From contig DDSZ01000043.1 of assembly GCA_002344205.1 (NCBI GenBank), forward strand, positions 47,761-90,980: DNA of 43,220 nt. Direction: 5' to 3'. A model generated the notes under the pieces. The model was given only the letters and a program-made list of their open reading frames with translations. It was not told the origin of the DNA and searched no databases. Position numbers and translations under genes: made by a program. The DNA comes from Opitutaceae bacterium UBA2377 (GTDB lineage Bacteria; Verrucomicrobiota; Verrucomicrobiia; Opitutales; Opitutaceae). Below, one piece after another: positions 7,079 to 16,034 of the stretch (the first letter of the stretch is position 1; each line of letters begins with the position of its first letter).

Positions 7079-8686
7079 CTATTTCAACGGGTGATCCTCC
7101 AGCACACGCAGGGCCTGCAGGCGCTGGATCTCGCTGTCGAGCTGGCTGGCGGCCAAGCGGTCGAACTTCGAGCGCGGTGCCGGCGGCGCCGTGTGGTAGA
7201 GCCCGGCGAGCACCGAATCGCGCTGGCGCACGGTCTCATGCGTGACGCGGGCGGCACGGGCAATTTCCTCGTGCACGGCCCGGTCGTATTGGTTGGCGGT
7301 CCGCGCGATGTAGTTGTCGGCGCTCGCCCCGCTGCCGCTGAGCAGGTGAAAGTTTTGCAGCAGGATGTCGTTGGCGCGCCCGCCGAGCACGCGGATGTTC
7401 ACGCCGGTGATGTAGCCGTCGGAGAGTGGCGTGAAAGCCTCGGACCCCGCCGGCACGGGCACGCCCTTGATGACGGGCAGCCATTTGGAGATCTCGGCGA
7501 ATTTGGCGTTGGATTTGCGGCTGGTCAGGAAGCGCAGGAAATCAATCGCGCGCTCGGGGTGCTGTGAATTGCGCGTGAGCCCGAAAGGCATCGCGGCAAA
7601 GGTCGCCGCCTCGGAGGCGGGGCCGAGCGTCCACTCGCCAAACCGCGGATGATCGCGCGGAAACGGCGGCACCTGGAATGCGCCGACGGGGAAGTCGGCC
7701 TGCATGAGGATGCCGCCGGCATCCCAGGTCCCGGTGGCGAGCATCGCCGCGCGGCCCTGCAAAAACTGCATCATGCCGTCCTCCCGGCCGAGCTGCACCC
7801 AGCCCGGCGGCAGGTAGCGGGCGAACGCCTCGATGGTCTCCAGGCTCCGGCGCACCGCCGGCGTGTGCAGCGACCAGCGGCCGCGAGCGTAGCTGAGCAT
7901 CGTCTCGTGCCGGGAAAACTCCAGGTCGCGGCCGTAGTCGAGCTCCAGCGCGAGCCGCTGCGTGACGGTGTTGAAGAGCGTGTCGGTGATCTTGGTGATG
8001 TTGAAGACCGACCCGCCCAGCGGCATCAGGGGCTCGCCGGTTCTGAGTGCATACTGTTGCAGGGCCTCGCAGAGCGCCACGAACTCATCGAAGGTTTGCG
8101 GGGGCCGGTCCCCGCCGGTGGCGGCGCGGATGATGTCGCGGTTGTAGAACACGCGCACGGTCACGAGGGTCGAGGGCGCGCCATAAAATTCGAGCAGGTT
8201 GGCGTTGTAGTAGTGGCCGAAACCGTCGGGCGCGGGCACAAGCTCCGCCGCGTAGGTGCGGCGCCAGGACAGGTCGCGCAGGTCGGGCTCGTCGGCGTTG
8301 TAGGGATTGGGCTCCTCCAGCCAGGCCGTGATCGGCGTGAAGTAGCGCGCGAGCATGTCGTCCGGGTTGTTGTAGGACGCCAGCTCGATGAGATCGGGCG
8401 CGGTGCCGCCCACGAGCTGCGTGCGCAGCCACTGCACCCACGCACGGCCGGGGATCGGCATCTGCTCCACGCGCACGTGCGGGTGCAGCGCCATGTAATC
8501 CTGCGCGATGGCGTCGAGCGCCTCGCGGACGCCGGGCTCAAGCTGCCAATGGGCGATGCGGATGACCTCGGTGCCGGGCGCCACGATCGTGCGGGTGCGC
8601 GCCTGGAACAGCCGCACCGCGGAATACAGAAAGGTGCCGGCCAGCAGCGCGATGGCCAGCCAGGTGAAGAACGGAATGCGCTTCAT
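7079..8686 (-). CDS. Membrane-anchored extracellular solute-binding protein, family 1-like
   Basis: This is a 535-residue protein starting at ATG 8686, overlapping the upstream TPR gene stop by four bases. Residues 5-27 (PFFTWLAIALLAGTFLYSAV) are a signal-anchor without a clear cleavage site or lipobox. The body matches sugar-binding proteins of ABC importers: IRIAHWQLEPGVREALD, YMALHPHVRVEQMPIPG, LVGGTAPDLIELASY, VFYNRDI, QGRAAMLATGTWDAGGI and PFGLTRNSQHPERAIDFLRFL. No ABC permease or ATPase gene is adjacent, so the import partner must be elsewhere. Divergence from a heparinase-like gene suggests binding of an oligosaccharide released by that enzyme. That is inference from location. Confidence 0.85.
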   Translation of the reverse strand: MKRIPFFTWLAIALLAGTFLYSAVRLFQARTRTIVAPGTEVIRIAHWQLEPGVREALDAIAQDYMALHPHVRVEQMPIPGRAWVQWLRTQLVGGTAPDLIELASYNNPDDMLARYFTPITAWLEEPNPYNADEPDLRDLSWRRTYAAELVPAPDGFGHYYNANLLEFYGAPSTLVTVRVFYNRDIIRAATGGDRPPQTFDEFVALCEALQQYALRTGEPLMPLGGSVFNITKITDTLFNTVTQRLALELDYGRDLEFSRHETMLSYARGRWSLHTPAVRRSLETIEAFARYLPPGWVQLGREDGMMQFLQGRAAMLATGTWDAGGILMQADFPVGAFQVPPFPRDHPRFGEWTLGPASEAATFAAMPFGLTRNSQHPERAIDFLRFLTSRKSNAKFAEISKWLPVIKGVPVPAGSEAFTPLSDGYITGVNIRVLGGRANDILLQNFHLLSGSGASADNYIARTANQYDRAVHEEIARAARVTHETVRQRDSVLAGLYHTAPPAPRSKFDRLAASQLDSEIQRLQALRVLEDHPLK

Positions 8687-9489
8687 GGCGCGGCCTCCAG
8701 TTCCTGCATGCGTTCCGTGGCGGTGCGGTAGCGGTTGTCGGTGGGCAGAATCTCGGCCAGGAAGCGCCGGTAGTGCGCGAGCGCCTCGTCGCGGCGGCCC
8801 AGCGCCCGCGCGATCTCGGCCAGCTGGATCCGCAGGCCGGAGGCGACCAGCACATCGTCGGTGCCGATGGCATCGGCGCGCTGCAGCCACCCGTAAACCT
8901 GTGCGTCGAGCACATCGTAAAACAGCGCGGCACCGGCCAGGGCGCGGTAGTAGGCGCAGGCCGCCTCGGGCAGCTCCGCGCGGCCTGCGACCGGGGCGAG
9001 CGCCGCGGCTGCGGCCAGGCGTTCGGTGACGGTGAGTTCCGGGCGCTGGTAAAGCAGCACGAGCGCGAGCTTGCCCGCCGCGATCTGCGCCAGCGGGTGC
9101 GCGGCATCCGCCGCGAGCACCGCGCGGTAAGCAGCCTCCACCTCAGCCATGCTGCCGGCGCGGTGCAGGTGCGCGATGCGGGCCAGCAGGTAGCGCGCGT
9201 AGTGCGCCGGTTCGTCGTTGGCCTCCGTTGCCACCAAATCCCGCAACATGCTTTCGGCGCGGGCGATCTTGCCCGGGGTGACCGGCGGATGGTTGATGAG
9301 GCTCGCGGCCACGCCCAGCGCGTGCCGCCGGATATCGGCCGGCGGATTGGCCGCAAAGGCCTCGTGCGCATCCCGGAAAAGGTAGCCCGCCAGCAGTTGC
9401 CAGCCTTCGTCGGCCCGCACCAACCCGGCGCCGCACGCCAGCAAGCCGGCCAGCAGGCCTAAGCGGACCCTGCGCCGCAGGGAAATCAT
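8683..9489 (-). CDS. Exported TPR-like protein
   Basis: This encodes 268 residues from ATG 9489; an in-frame ATG at 9504 would add five residues. A clear signal peptide (RRRVRLGLLAGLLACGAGLVRA, residues 4-25) precedes an all-helical body with TPR-like helix pairs such as EPAHYARYLLARIAHLHRAG and RALGRRDEALAHYRRFLAEI. It is translationally coupled to the solute-binding protein gene (ATGA overlap at 8683-8686), so the two probably form one periplasmic module. No catalytic motif is visible. TPR proteins organise complexes, so a scaffold role beside the binding protein is likely but unproven. Confidence 0.75.
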   Translation of the reverse strand: MISLRRRVRLGLLAGLLACGAGLVRADEGWQLLAGYLFRDAHEAFAANPPADIRRHALGVAASLINHPPVTPGKIARAESMLRDLVATEANDEPAHYARYLLARIAHLHRAGSMAEVEAAYRAVLAADAAHPLAQIAAGKLALVLLYQRPELTVTERLAAAAALAPVAGRAELPEAACAYYRALAGAALFYDVLDAQVYGWLQRADAIGTDDVLVASGLRIQLAEIARALGRRDEALAHYRRFLAEILPTDNRYRTATERMQELEAAP

Positions 9490-9636
9490 GGTAAATCGCA
9501 ACATCACAGGCAGCCAACTCGTGCCGGTGCGTTTCGGCAAAGTCAACGCGTGGGCCGATTTGTCATGAATACTCAACGCTCGGGTCATGGGCGCCCTTGC
9601 CAAGCAGGAGCCGCGCCACGATGCTGCAGCTTTCCC

Positions 9637-11496
9637 ATGGGAGCCTACGATTTTAACTTCGACCTGCCCGCCGGCGAGACCTTCGTCCCCCGCCCCGAAC
9701 GCGTCCGCGCCCTGGAGGCGCTGATGCCCAAAGACAATTTCGCGCTCGCCCCGCGCGCCGACGACCGCGCGGCGTGGGCGCCCTGGGCGGACGATCCCTT
9801 CGGGCAGCGCGTGCTGAAACTCGCCCGCGAGCTGGCGGCCGAGCCGTTCCCGCCCTACAACAACGTCACCTGGCTCACCGGCCTCGAGCAGCAGAGCGTG
9901 ACCGAGATCAACCGCGTCATGCCGATCGTCCGCAAGCGGCAGACGGTTTTTCTCCTGGCCGAGGCTATCTTCAACCGGGGGGAATTCATCGAGGTGATTT
10001 TTTCCGATGCCCGGGAGCTGGCAAAACTGAACACCTGGACGCATCCCGGCAACGATCTCAAGCGGCTCAACTACGACGGCAAGACGCAGGAGCCCGATCT
10101 GGGCACGGTGCATTTCGCCGAATCCCTTGCGCTGACCGACTACATCCTGGGCGACCGCCTGCCCGCGGCGTTCCGCACGCTCATCCGGGAGGAAACCAAC
10201 CGCCGGCTCTTCGTCCCGCTGCGCGAGCGCATCGAATCCGGCCGCGACCTCTACTGGTGGCTCGCGGTGAAGCACAACTGGAACGCCGTCTGCCTCGCGG
10301 CCACCGCGCACGCCGCCACCGCGCTGCTGCCGGCCGCGGAGGAGCGCGCCTGGTGGCTGGCCTTTGCGCAGGGGCATGTGATCCATTTCCGCGACAGCTT
10401 TACCGACGACGGCCTCTGCACCGAGGGCGTGGCCTACTGGAGCTACGGCTTCATGCATTACATCTTCATGACCGAGCTCCTGCGCGTGGCGACCGGGGGC
10501 GCGACCGACCTGCTCGACGAGCCCAAGATGGCCCGCGCCGCGCGGTTCCCGCAACGCGCCGCGATCCAGCCCGGGGTTTACCCGACCTTCGCCGACTGCA
10601 ACCTCGACGTGAAGCCGGTCACCTGGGCGCGACTCTGGGTGGACAACCGCCGCGGCACCCCGCCGTTGCCCGTCGAGCCCGTGCCCGCCGGCGTCGATCC
10701 GCTGGGCGAGCTGGGCCTCGGCCTGGCAACCGAAGCCGTCCTGTGGATGTTCCACACCCGCGACCCGCACCGGCCCGTGCAGGCCGCTTCCGCCTCGGCC
10801 CCGCGCGAGTGGTTCGAGCAATCCGCCCTGTTGATCTGCCGCTCCGCCCCCGCGACCACGCGCCGTTTCGCCGCCACCTTCCTCGGCGGCCACAACGGCG
10901 TGAACCACAATCACAACGACCTCGGCACCTTCACCGTCGTGCTCGACGGCCGCACGCTCATCCTCGACCCGGGACTGGAGGTTTACAGCTACCGCACGTT
11001 CAGCGAGCAGCGCTACGAAAGCCAGCTGCTCAATTCCTACGGCCACCCCGTGCCTCGCGTGGCCGGCAAGCTGCAGGAAGCCGGCCCCGAGTGGCGCGCC
11101 CGTGTCCTCACGAAAGAATTCAGCGCCGACACCGACCGCATGGTGCTCGACCTGCGCAGCGCCTACGACGTGCCCACGCTGCGGAAGCTGGAGCGCGAAT
11201 TCCTCTACTACCGGCGCGGCGCCGGCAGCCTCACGATCACCGACCGCGTGGAATTCGCCGCGCCCGCTGCCTTCGAGTCCGCGCTCATCACGCTGGGCAA
11301 GGCGACGGTTGAGGGTTCAACCGTCCGCATCGCGGATGAGAAGGCGGCCGTCATCGCCGAGGTAAGCTGCGAAGGCTCCGTGCTGGAATTTGTCACCGAC
11401 ACCATCAACCAGCCGCCCCACCCGACCCGCGTGGCGCTGCGTTGTGCGGGCGACGTGCGCACAGCCGTCATCCGCACGGTCATCCGGCCGGTCTGA
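9637..11496 (+). CDS. Heparinase II/III-like polysaccharide lyase family protein
   Basis: This encodes 619 residues from ATG 9637; upstream in-frame starts at 9565 (ATG) and 9550 (GTG) would add a tail of no evident function. The N-terminal half is helical and aromatic-rich (YWWLAVKHNWNAVCLAATAHA), fitting an alpha/alpha toroid. The C-terminal half carries the heparinase II/III signature GGHNGVNHNHNDLGTF with the HNHND histidines, then LILDPGLEVYSYRTF, followed by beta-strands. Such enzymes cleave uronic-acid polysaccharides by beta-elimination; the substrate cannot be predicted here. There is no signal peptide, which would mean cytoplasmic action on imported oligosaccharides. The gene is followed in the same direction by another carbohydrate-active candidate. 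Confidence 0.85.
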   Translation: MGAYDFNFDLPAGETFVPRPERVRALEALMPKDNFALAPRADDRAAWAPWADDPFGQRVLKLARELAAEPFPPYNNVTWLTGLEQQSVTEINRVMPIVRKRQTVFLLAEAIFNRGEFIEVIFSDARELAKLNTWTHPGNDLKRLNYDGKTQEPDLGTVHFAESLALTDYILGDRLPAAFRTLIREETNRRLFVPLRERIESGRDLYWWLAVKHNWNAVCLAATAHAATALLPAAEERAWWLAFAQGHVIHFRDSFTDDGLCTEGVAYWSYGFMHYIFMTELLRVATGGATDLLDEPKMARAARFPQRAAIQPGVYPTFADCNLDVKPVTWARLWVDNRRGTPPLPVEPVPAGVDPLGELGLGLATEAVLWMFHTRDPHRPVQAASASAPREWFEQSALLICRSAPATTRRFAATFLGGHNGVNHNHNDLGTFTVVLDGRTLILDPGLEVYSYRTFSEQRYESQLLNSYGHPVPRVAGKLQEAGPEWRARVLTKEFSADTDRMVLDLRSAYDVPTLRKLEREFLYYRRGAGSLTITDRVEFAAPAAFESALITLGKATVEGSTVRIADEKAAVIAEVSCEGSVLEFVTDTINQPPHPTRVALRCAGDVRTAVIRTVIRPV

Positions 11497-11552
11497 GGGA
11501 CCGGTCAGATTCCCAAGGCAGACATCTATTTTGGCCTATGCCCCGTGGATAG

Positions 11553-11565
11553 GGACCGTTTATTC
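11553..11565 (+). promoter_or_regulatory. 13-mer GGACCGTTTATTC shared with the htpG upstream region
   Basis: The 13 bases GGACCGTTTATTC occur here, 84 bases before the 11650 start, and again at 23618-23630, 20 bases before the htpG start. The surrounding stretch 11525-11605 is locally AT-rich (TTTATTCCCATAAATTACACAAAATA), which fits a promoter, though I cannot assign a confident -35/-10 pair. Confidence 0.3.
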
Positions 11566-11649
11566 CCATAAATTACACAAAATAGAGCCCGGCATACATG
11601 GTTTGGGCCTTTTGTTTTTGTGGCGGCGGGACGTTATTCTGGTCCTGCC

Positions 11650-14112
11650 ATGATCACCGACCTGCTCCAACTGAAGGATTTGGCGCCGCCGATGGGCGAC
11701 CTCGCCGCCGAGGGCCTGATCGCGACCAACCGTGCGCTGTGGACCGCACCGCGGCCGGCCGAGACCGGAGCGCCGGTGCAGCGCATCATCCACGCCCGCA
11801 CGCTGCCGTTGCACCAGCCCGCGCGGCTGGTGCGGCTCGGACTGCGCAACGCGCCCGGTTACCACAAATGCGGCAGCCGGCAGGATCTCGACTGGGTGAG
11901 CGCCGTGCGGCTGCTGGTTTTCCGCTCCGGGGAATGGCACCCGGTGCTGGAGCGCACGGGACTGCCCCGGCCGGAGGACGGCGTCATCCGTTGGTTTGAG
12001 CTGGGCGGAATCATCGCCGAAGGGGTGAGCATCGAGCTGTGCGGCTCGGGGACCGACGGGGCTTGGACGCCGTGGAACCTCGCCAACGGCGCGTGCGTGC
12101 TGGAGGGCGAGCTGCTCGCCCCGCCCGCCCCGCGGTGCGAACGCCGGCTGCACAACCTCAGCGTTGACCTGCGCAACCTGCCCGCGGGCGTCGCCGCGCG
12201 GCAACACGACGGCGAGGTGCGCTTTGAAACCCAAGCCTACACGGTCGGCTTTTATCTGGGCCGGCCCGGCTGCTCCTTTCTCACGCTGACCGGCGAGGAT
12301 CCCACCCTGGCCGAGCGCAACCTGCTCTGGGTGCAGCCGGGCTTCTTCCGGCAGGGTCCGCGGCTGCACAGCGTCGGCACCGCCCCCGCGATGGACCCCA
12401 CGGTGCGGTTCGACGCCACCGGCACCGTGTCCGTGCAGGGCAACACGATCACCTACGATTTTCACAGCGGCGGCCAGCACTACACGCTGACGTGGACCGC
12501 CACCGCCCGCGGCCTGCGCCTGCAGGCGCGCCGGGTGGCCGAGCAGACACAGGAGGCCTGGCAGAGTGCGGCGTGGACGCTGGCCCTGCGCAACAGCGTG
12601 GCGCCCGCACACACCCTCGCCCGCATCCTTCCGGAAGGCGAGACGGGCGGGGTCGCCCTGCCCGCCATTTTGCACCTGCCGCGCTTCGGCAGCCTGCGGC
12701 TGGAGACCGACAACCCGCTGGTCACGCTGCGCACCGACGTGGCCCGCAGCCTCGATTGCAGCACCGTGGAGGTGAAACTCGGCGAGCAACGGCTGCCGCA
12801 CGGCACCTACCTCCTCCCGGCCGGACTCTTTGAGGCGGAGCTGACCCTCACTCCCGCCGTGCCCGCGGTCACGCTGCGGCCGGATGCACCCGCCGTGGTG
12901 CGCGCCGCCCTCGCCCGCACCGCGCACACCGCGCTCACCTACCGGCCCGACATGGGCACGCTCAGCAACAACGGCGCCTCCATGCCCTGCGCCATCTGCA
13001 TGGACACGTGGTCGTCCTACATCTTCTCGCTCGGCGAAATCGTGCCGGGCCTCGACGCGGCGGAACTGCTCCGCACCTCGCTGGAACGCTGGCTCGACGG
13101 CGGGCAGAGCTACGCCGGCGGCCGCCTGCTGCAGGACGGACAGGTCCACGATGCCGAGGACGAATACCTCATGACCGGCGCCGCCGCGCTGCGCGGGCTG
13201 GCCGACTACCTCGCCCAACGCGCGACCCCGGAGTGGTTCCGCGGCCGGCTGCCGGCCATCCGCGCGCGGCTCGCCGCCATGCGCGCCCGTGATCTCGACG
13301 GCGACGGGCTCATCGAGAGCCCGTGGCGCACCGGCGTGAGCGGCACCGGCCAGTGGAGCACCTGCTGGTTCGACGTCATATCCTTCGGCTGGAAGGATGC
13401 TTTCGCCAACGCCATCCTCCATCCCGCCCTGCGCTCGCTCGCCGCGACCTTCGCCCGCCACGGACTCGCGGCCGAGGCCGCCGAACTCACCGGCTGGGCC
13501 GACCGGCTCCAGGCGGGTTACCTGCCCGCTTTTCTAAATCCCGCCACCGGCTGGATCGCCGGCTGGCGCTGCCGCGAAGACAAACTGCACGACCATGCCT
13601 TCCTCGCCGTCAACGGCGCCGCCATCACCGGCGGGCTCGTGCCCGCGCCGCTGGCCCGCGAAATCTGCGAACGCCTCCTGCGCGAGATGGCCCGGGTCGG
13701 CGTGCCGCCGGCCACCCACGGCCTGCCCGGCAACCTTTGGCCGATCCCCGACGAAGACCGCGCCGACATCATCCAGGGCTACCCGATGGGCTACTACCAG
13801 AACGGCGGCCGCACCCATGCCCAGGCCCGCCATTTCGTGATGGCGCTCTACCGCTGCGGCCTCACCGCCGAAGCCGACCGCCTGCTACAGGAGCTGTGCA
13901 CCGGACTCGCCGAAGCCCGGGTGTTCGGCGGCAACCAGAGCGGCGTGGACTGGCGCGACTGGGACGACCGCCCCTGCGGTTACGAAGGTCTGCTCACCGA
14001 CCAGTTCGGTGTGCTCGAGGCCGTTTTCGCCCGCTACGGCGAAAGCACCGGGGCAAACAATCCCACCGGCAACGAGGTGCCTGACCCGAGCCATTTGTCA
14101 CCTATTGGGTGA
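11650..14112 (+). CDS. Large alpha/alpha-barrel (six-hairpin type) carbohydrate-active protein
   Basis: This is an 820-residue protein from ATG 11650 with no signal peptide. The N-terminal about 400 residues are beta-rich (for example FDATGTVSVQGNTITYDFHS). The C-terminal about 400 residues are helical with glycosidase-like loops: DMGTLSNNGASMPCAICMD, GDGLIESPWRTG, GQWSTCWFDVISFGWKDAF, LPGNLWPIPDED and GYPMGYYQNGG. This layout matches six-hairpin glycosidases such as amylo-1,6-glucosidase-like and GH63/GH78-like proteins, but I do not recognise the exact family. It lies 153 bases after the heparinase-like gene, so both may act on the same imported glycan. Its stop codon sits inside a 23-bp palindrome. 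Confidence 0.65.
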   Translation: MITDLLQLKDLAPPMGDLAAEGLIATNRALWTAPRPAETGAPVQRIIHARTLPLHQPARLVRLGLRNAPGYHKCGSRQDLDWVSAVRLLVFRSGEWHPVLERTGLPRPEDGVIRWFELGGIIAEGVSIELCGSGTDGAWTPWNLANGACVLEGELLAPPAPRCERRLHNLSVDLRNLPAGVAARQHDGEVRFETQAYTVGFYLGRPGCSFLTLTGEDPTLAERNLLWVQPGFFRQGPRLHSVGTAPAMDPTVRFDATGTVSVQGNTITYDFHSGGQHYTLTWTATARGLRLQARRVAEQTQEAWQSAAWTLALRNSVAPAHTLARILPEGETGGVALPAILHLPRFGSLRLETDNPLVTLRTDVARSLDCSTVEVKLGEQRLPHGTYLLPAGLFEAELTLTPAVPAVTLRPDAPAVVRAALARTAHTALTYRPDMGTLSNNGASMPCAICMDTWSSYIFSLGEIVPGLDAAELLRTSLERWLDGGQSYAGGRLLQDGQVHDAEDEYLMTGAAALRGLADYLAQRATPEWFRGRLPAIRARLAAMRARDLDGDGLIESPWRTGVSGTGQWSTCWFDVISFGWKDAFANAILHPALRSLAATFARHGLAAEAAELTGWADRLQAGYLPAFLNPATGWIAGWRCREDKLHDHAFLAVNGAAITGGLVPAPLAREICERLLREMARVGVPPATHGLPGNLWPIPDEDRADIIQGYPMGYYQNGGRTHAQARHFVMALYRCGLTAEADRLLQELCTGLAEARVFGGNQSGVDWRDWDDRPCGYEGLLTDQFGVLEAVFARYGESTGANNPTGNEVPDPSHLSPIG

Positions 14113-14116
14113 CAAA
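14094..14116. promoter_or_regulatory. 23-bp palindrome, copy 1 (TTTGTCA-N9-TGACAAA)
   Basis: TTTGTCACC (14094-14102) and GGTGACAAA (14108-14116) are perfect 9-base inverted arms around TATTG. The site spans the stop codon of the preceding gene and lies 67 bases before the POT transporter start. There is no T-run after it, so an operator is more likely than a terminator. A near-identical copy lies at 32943-32965. Confidence 0.6.
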
Positions 14117-14183
14117 CTGCCCGGGATGGTGCGCGGAATTCGGCTTTGCGCGACAGCGGGCCGCGGACAAGCTGCGCGGCAAC

Positions 14184-15701
14184 ATGAGTTCGCCGTCCGC
14201 TTCGTCGCCCCAAGGCCCGCAGGTCATCCTGCCGCCCGCGCAGCTTGGCTCCTACCTCGGCCACCCCGCCCCGCTCTATACGCTGTTCTTCACCGAGCTG
14301 TGGGAGCGCTTCTCCTATTACGGCATGCGGGCGCTGCTCACCCTCTACATGGTGGCGCCGCTGGCCGCGGGCGGCATGAACCTGCCCACCGGCAAGGCCG
14401 CGCTGATCTACGGCACCTACACGATGTCGGTGTATATGCTTTCCATCCCCGGCGGCATCATCGCCGACGGACTGATCGGTTCGCGGCTCGCCGTGCTGAT
14501 CGGCGGTCTGATCATCGCGGCGGGGCACTTCTCGATGGCCGTGCCCAACGACTTCACGTTCTACCTGGGGCTCGTGCTGATCGTCCTCGGCACCGGGCTG
14601 CTAAAACCCAACATCAGCGCACTCGTCGGCCAGCTCTACGCGCCCGGCGACAACCGGCGCGACGCGGGCTTCTCGATTTTCTACATGGGCATCAATGTCG
14701 GCGCCTTCCTCGCGCCGCTCGTCACCGGCTTTCTCGCGCAGCACAGCGCCTTCAAGGAACTGCTTGCCCGCTGGGGCTTTGATCCGGCGCACTCCTGGCA
14801 CTGGGGCTTTGGCGCCGCCGGGGTCGGAATGGTGCTGGGTCTGCTGGTTTTCATCGCCTTTGGCCGCAGCCTGAAGGAGGTCGGTCCGCCACCGCCGCGC
14901 GCGCCCGGCGCATGGCAAAAACCGCTCATCGCCCTCGTGGGCACCGCGGGCCTGTGGGCCGTCGTGTGGTGTTCCGACCAACCGGCGTTCGCCTGGCTGC
15001 GCTACGGTTTCGTCATCGTGCCGGCGGCGCTCATGGTGTGGTTCGGCTACTCGCGCAACCTGGAGTTCCGCCGGCTCGGTGCGGTGTTTTATTTCTTCAT
15101 CGGCGCGCTCATTTTCTGGGCGCTCTTCGAGCAGGCCGGCACCTCGCTGAACCTTTTTGCCGACCGCTATACGGCCACCCATGTCGGCAGCGTCGAGGTG
15201 CCGTCCTCCTGGTATCAGTCGGCCAACCCCATCTTTGTCATCCTGCTGGCCCCGCTCTTCGCGCTGCTGTGGACCAAGCTCGGCGACCGCCAGCCGTCTA
15301 GTCCGATGAAGTTCACGCTCGGGCTGGTGTTCCTCGGCCTCAGCTTCGCGCTGATGATCCCGGCGGCCAAGCTCGCCATCGAGGGTCGCGTGAGCCCGCT
15401 CTGGCTGCTCGGCCTCTATTTTCTCCAGACCGTGGGCGAGATGTTCATCAGTCCGGTCGGGCTGAGCACGTTCACCAAGCTGTCCCCGCGCCACCTCGTC
15501 GGTCTCATGCTCGGCATCTGGTTTCTGGGCGGGGCGTTCGGCAACAAGCTGGCCGGTGTGCTCGCCTCCAAGTTCGGCGAGGGCGGCGAAGGCGGGCTCG
15601 ACCAGTTCTTCAGCCAGCAGGCCGTCGCGGTGCTCGCCGTCGCCGTCGTTTTCCTCGCTCTCGTGCGCTGGGTCAAAAACCGCATGGGCGGGGTCAACTG
15701 A
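14184..15701 (+). CDS. POT/PTR family proton-coupled peptide transporter
   Basis: This encodes 505 residues from ATG 14184; an in-frame extension to 14109 overlaps the palindrome and lacks homology-like content. It carries the diagnostic POT motif ELWERFSYYG (ExxERFxYYG) in the first membrane helix, followed by GMRALLTLYMV, and about 12-14 hydrophobic segments. POT carriers import di- and tripeptides with protons across the inner membrane. LVLIVLGTGLLKPNISALVG and FSIFYMGINVGAFLAPLVTG are typical of the second and later helices. The SMR gene starts six bases after the stop, so the two are probably co-transcribed. The palindrome upstream suggests repressor control. Confidence 0.93.
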   Translation: MSSPSASSPQGPQVILPPAQLGSYLGHPAPLYTLFFTELWERFSYYGMRALLTLYMVAPLAAGGMNLPTGKAALIYGTYTMSVYMLSIPGGIIADGLIGSRLAVLIGGLIIAAGHFSMAVPNDFTFYLGLVLIVLGTGLLKPNISALVGQLYAPGDNRRDAGFSIFYMGINVGAFLAPLVTGFLAQHSAFKELLARWGFDPAHSWHWGFGAAGVGMVLGLLVFIAFGRSLKEVGPPPPRAPGAWQKPLIALVGTAGLWAVVWCSDQPAFAWLRYGFVIVPAALMVWFGYSRNLEFRRLGAVFYFFIGALIFWALFEQAGTSLNLFADRYTATHVGSVEVPSSWYQSANPIFVILLAPLFALLWTKLGDRQPSSPMKFTLGLVFLGLSFALMIPAAKLAIEGRVSPLWLLGLYFLQTVGEMFISPVGLSTFTKLSPRHLVGLMLGIWFLGGAFGNKLAGVLASKFGEGGEGGLDQFFSQQAVAVLAVAVVFLALVRWVKNRMGGVN

Positions 15702-15707
15702 TCCGCC

Positions 15708-16028
15708 ATGAAAAGCTGGACCATCCTGTTCATCGCCGCCGCCTTTGAGATCGTCTGGGCGGTCGGCCTCAAATCCACCCACGGCTTCACCCGTTTGTGG
15801 CCCTCCGTCGGCGTGATCGCGGCGATGGCCGTGAGCATGTGGCTGCTCGCCGTCGCCGCCCGCGAACTGCCCATCGGCACGGCCTACGCGGTGTGGACCG
15901 GCATCGGCGCCGTGGGCACGGCGGTCATCGGCATGCTCGTCTTCAAGGAGCCCGCCACCGCCGTCCGGCTCGTGTGCATTCTGCTGATCGTGGCCGGCAT
16001 CGTCGGCCTCAAGGTGTTTTCGAAATAG
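15708..16028 (+). CDS. SMR family exporter, Gdx (SugE) type
   Basis: This is a 106-residue, four-helix small multidrug resistance protein. The conserved membrane glutamate is Glu14 in [14 protein letters not shown], and [16 protein letters not shown] is the signature loop. The [10 protein letters not shown] and WTGIGAVG wording is closer to the Gdx/SugE guanidinium exporters than to EmrE. It would act as a dimer exchanging guanidinium-like cations for protons. It starts six bases after the POT gene, leaving no room for a guanidine riboswitch. It converges with the M14 gene, with only six bases between the stop codons. Confidence 0.88.
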   Translation: MKSWTILFIAAAFEIVWAVGLKSTHGFTRLWPSVGVIAAMAVSMWLLAVAARELPIGTAYAVWTGIGAVGTAVIGMLVFKEPATAVRLVCILLIVAGIVGLKVFSK

Positions 16029-16034
16029 CCGCGC

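Noticed and set aside
7649..8731. 360-codon plus-strand frame opposite the solute-binding protein
   Set aside because: It lies fully antisense to a gene with clear family motifs and shows no motif of its own.
15701..15708. Guanidine riboswitch before the Gdx-type gene
   Set aside because: Only six bases separate it from the POT gene, and no riboswitch-like structure precedes the POT gene.
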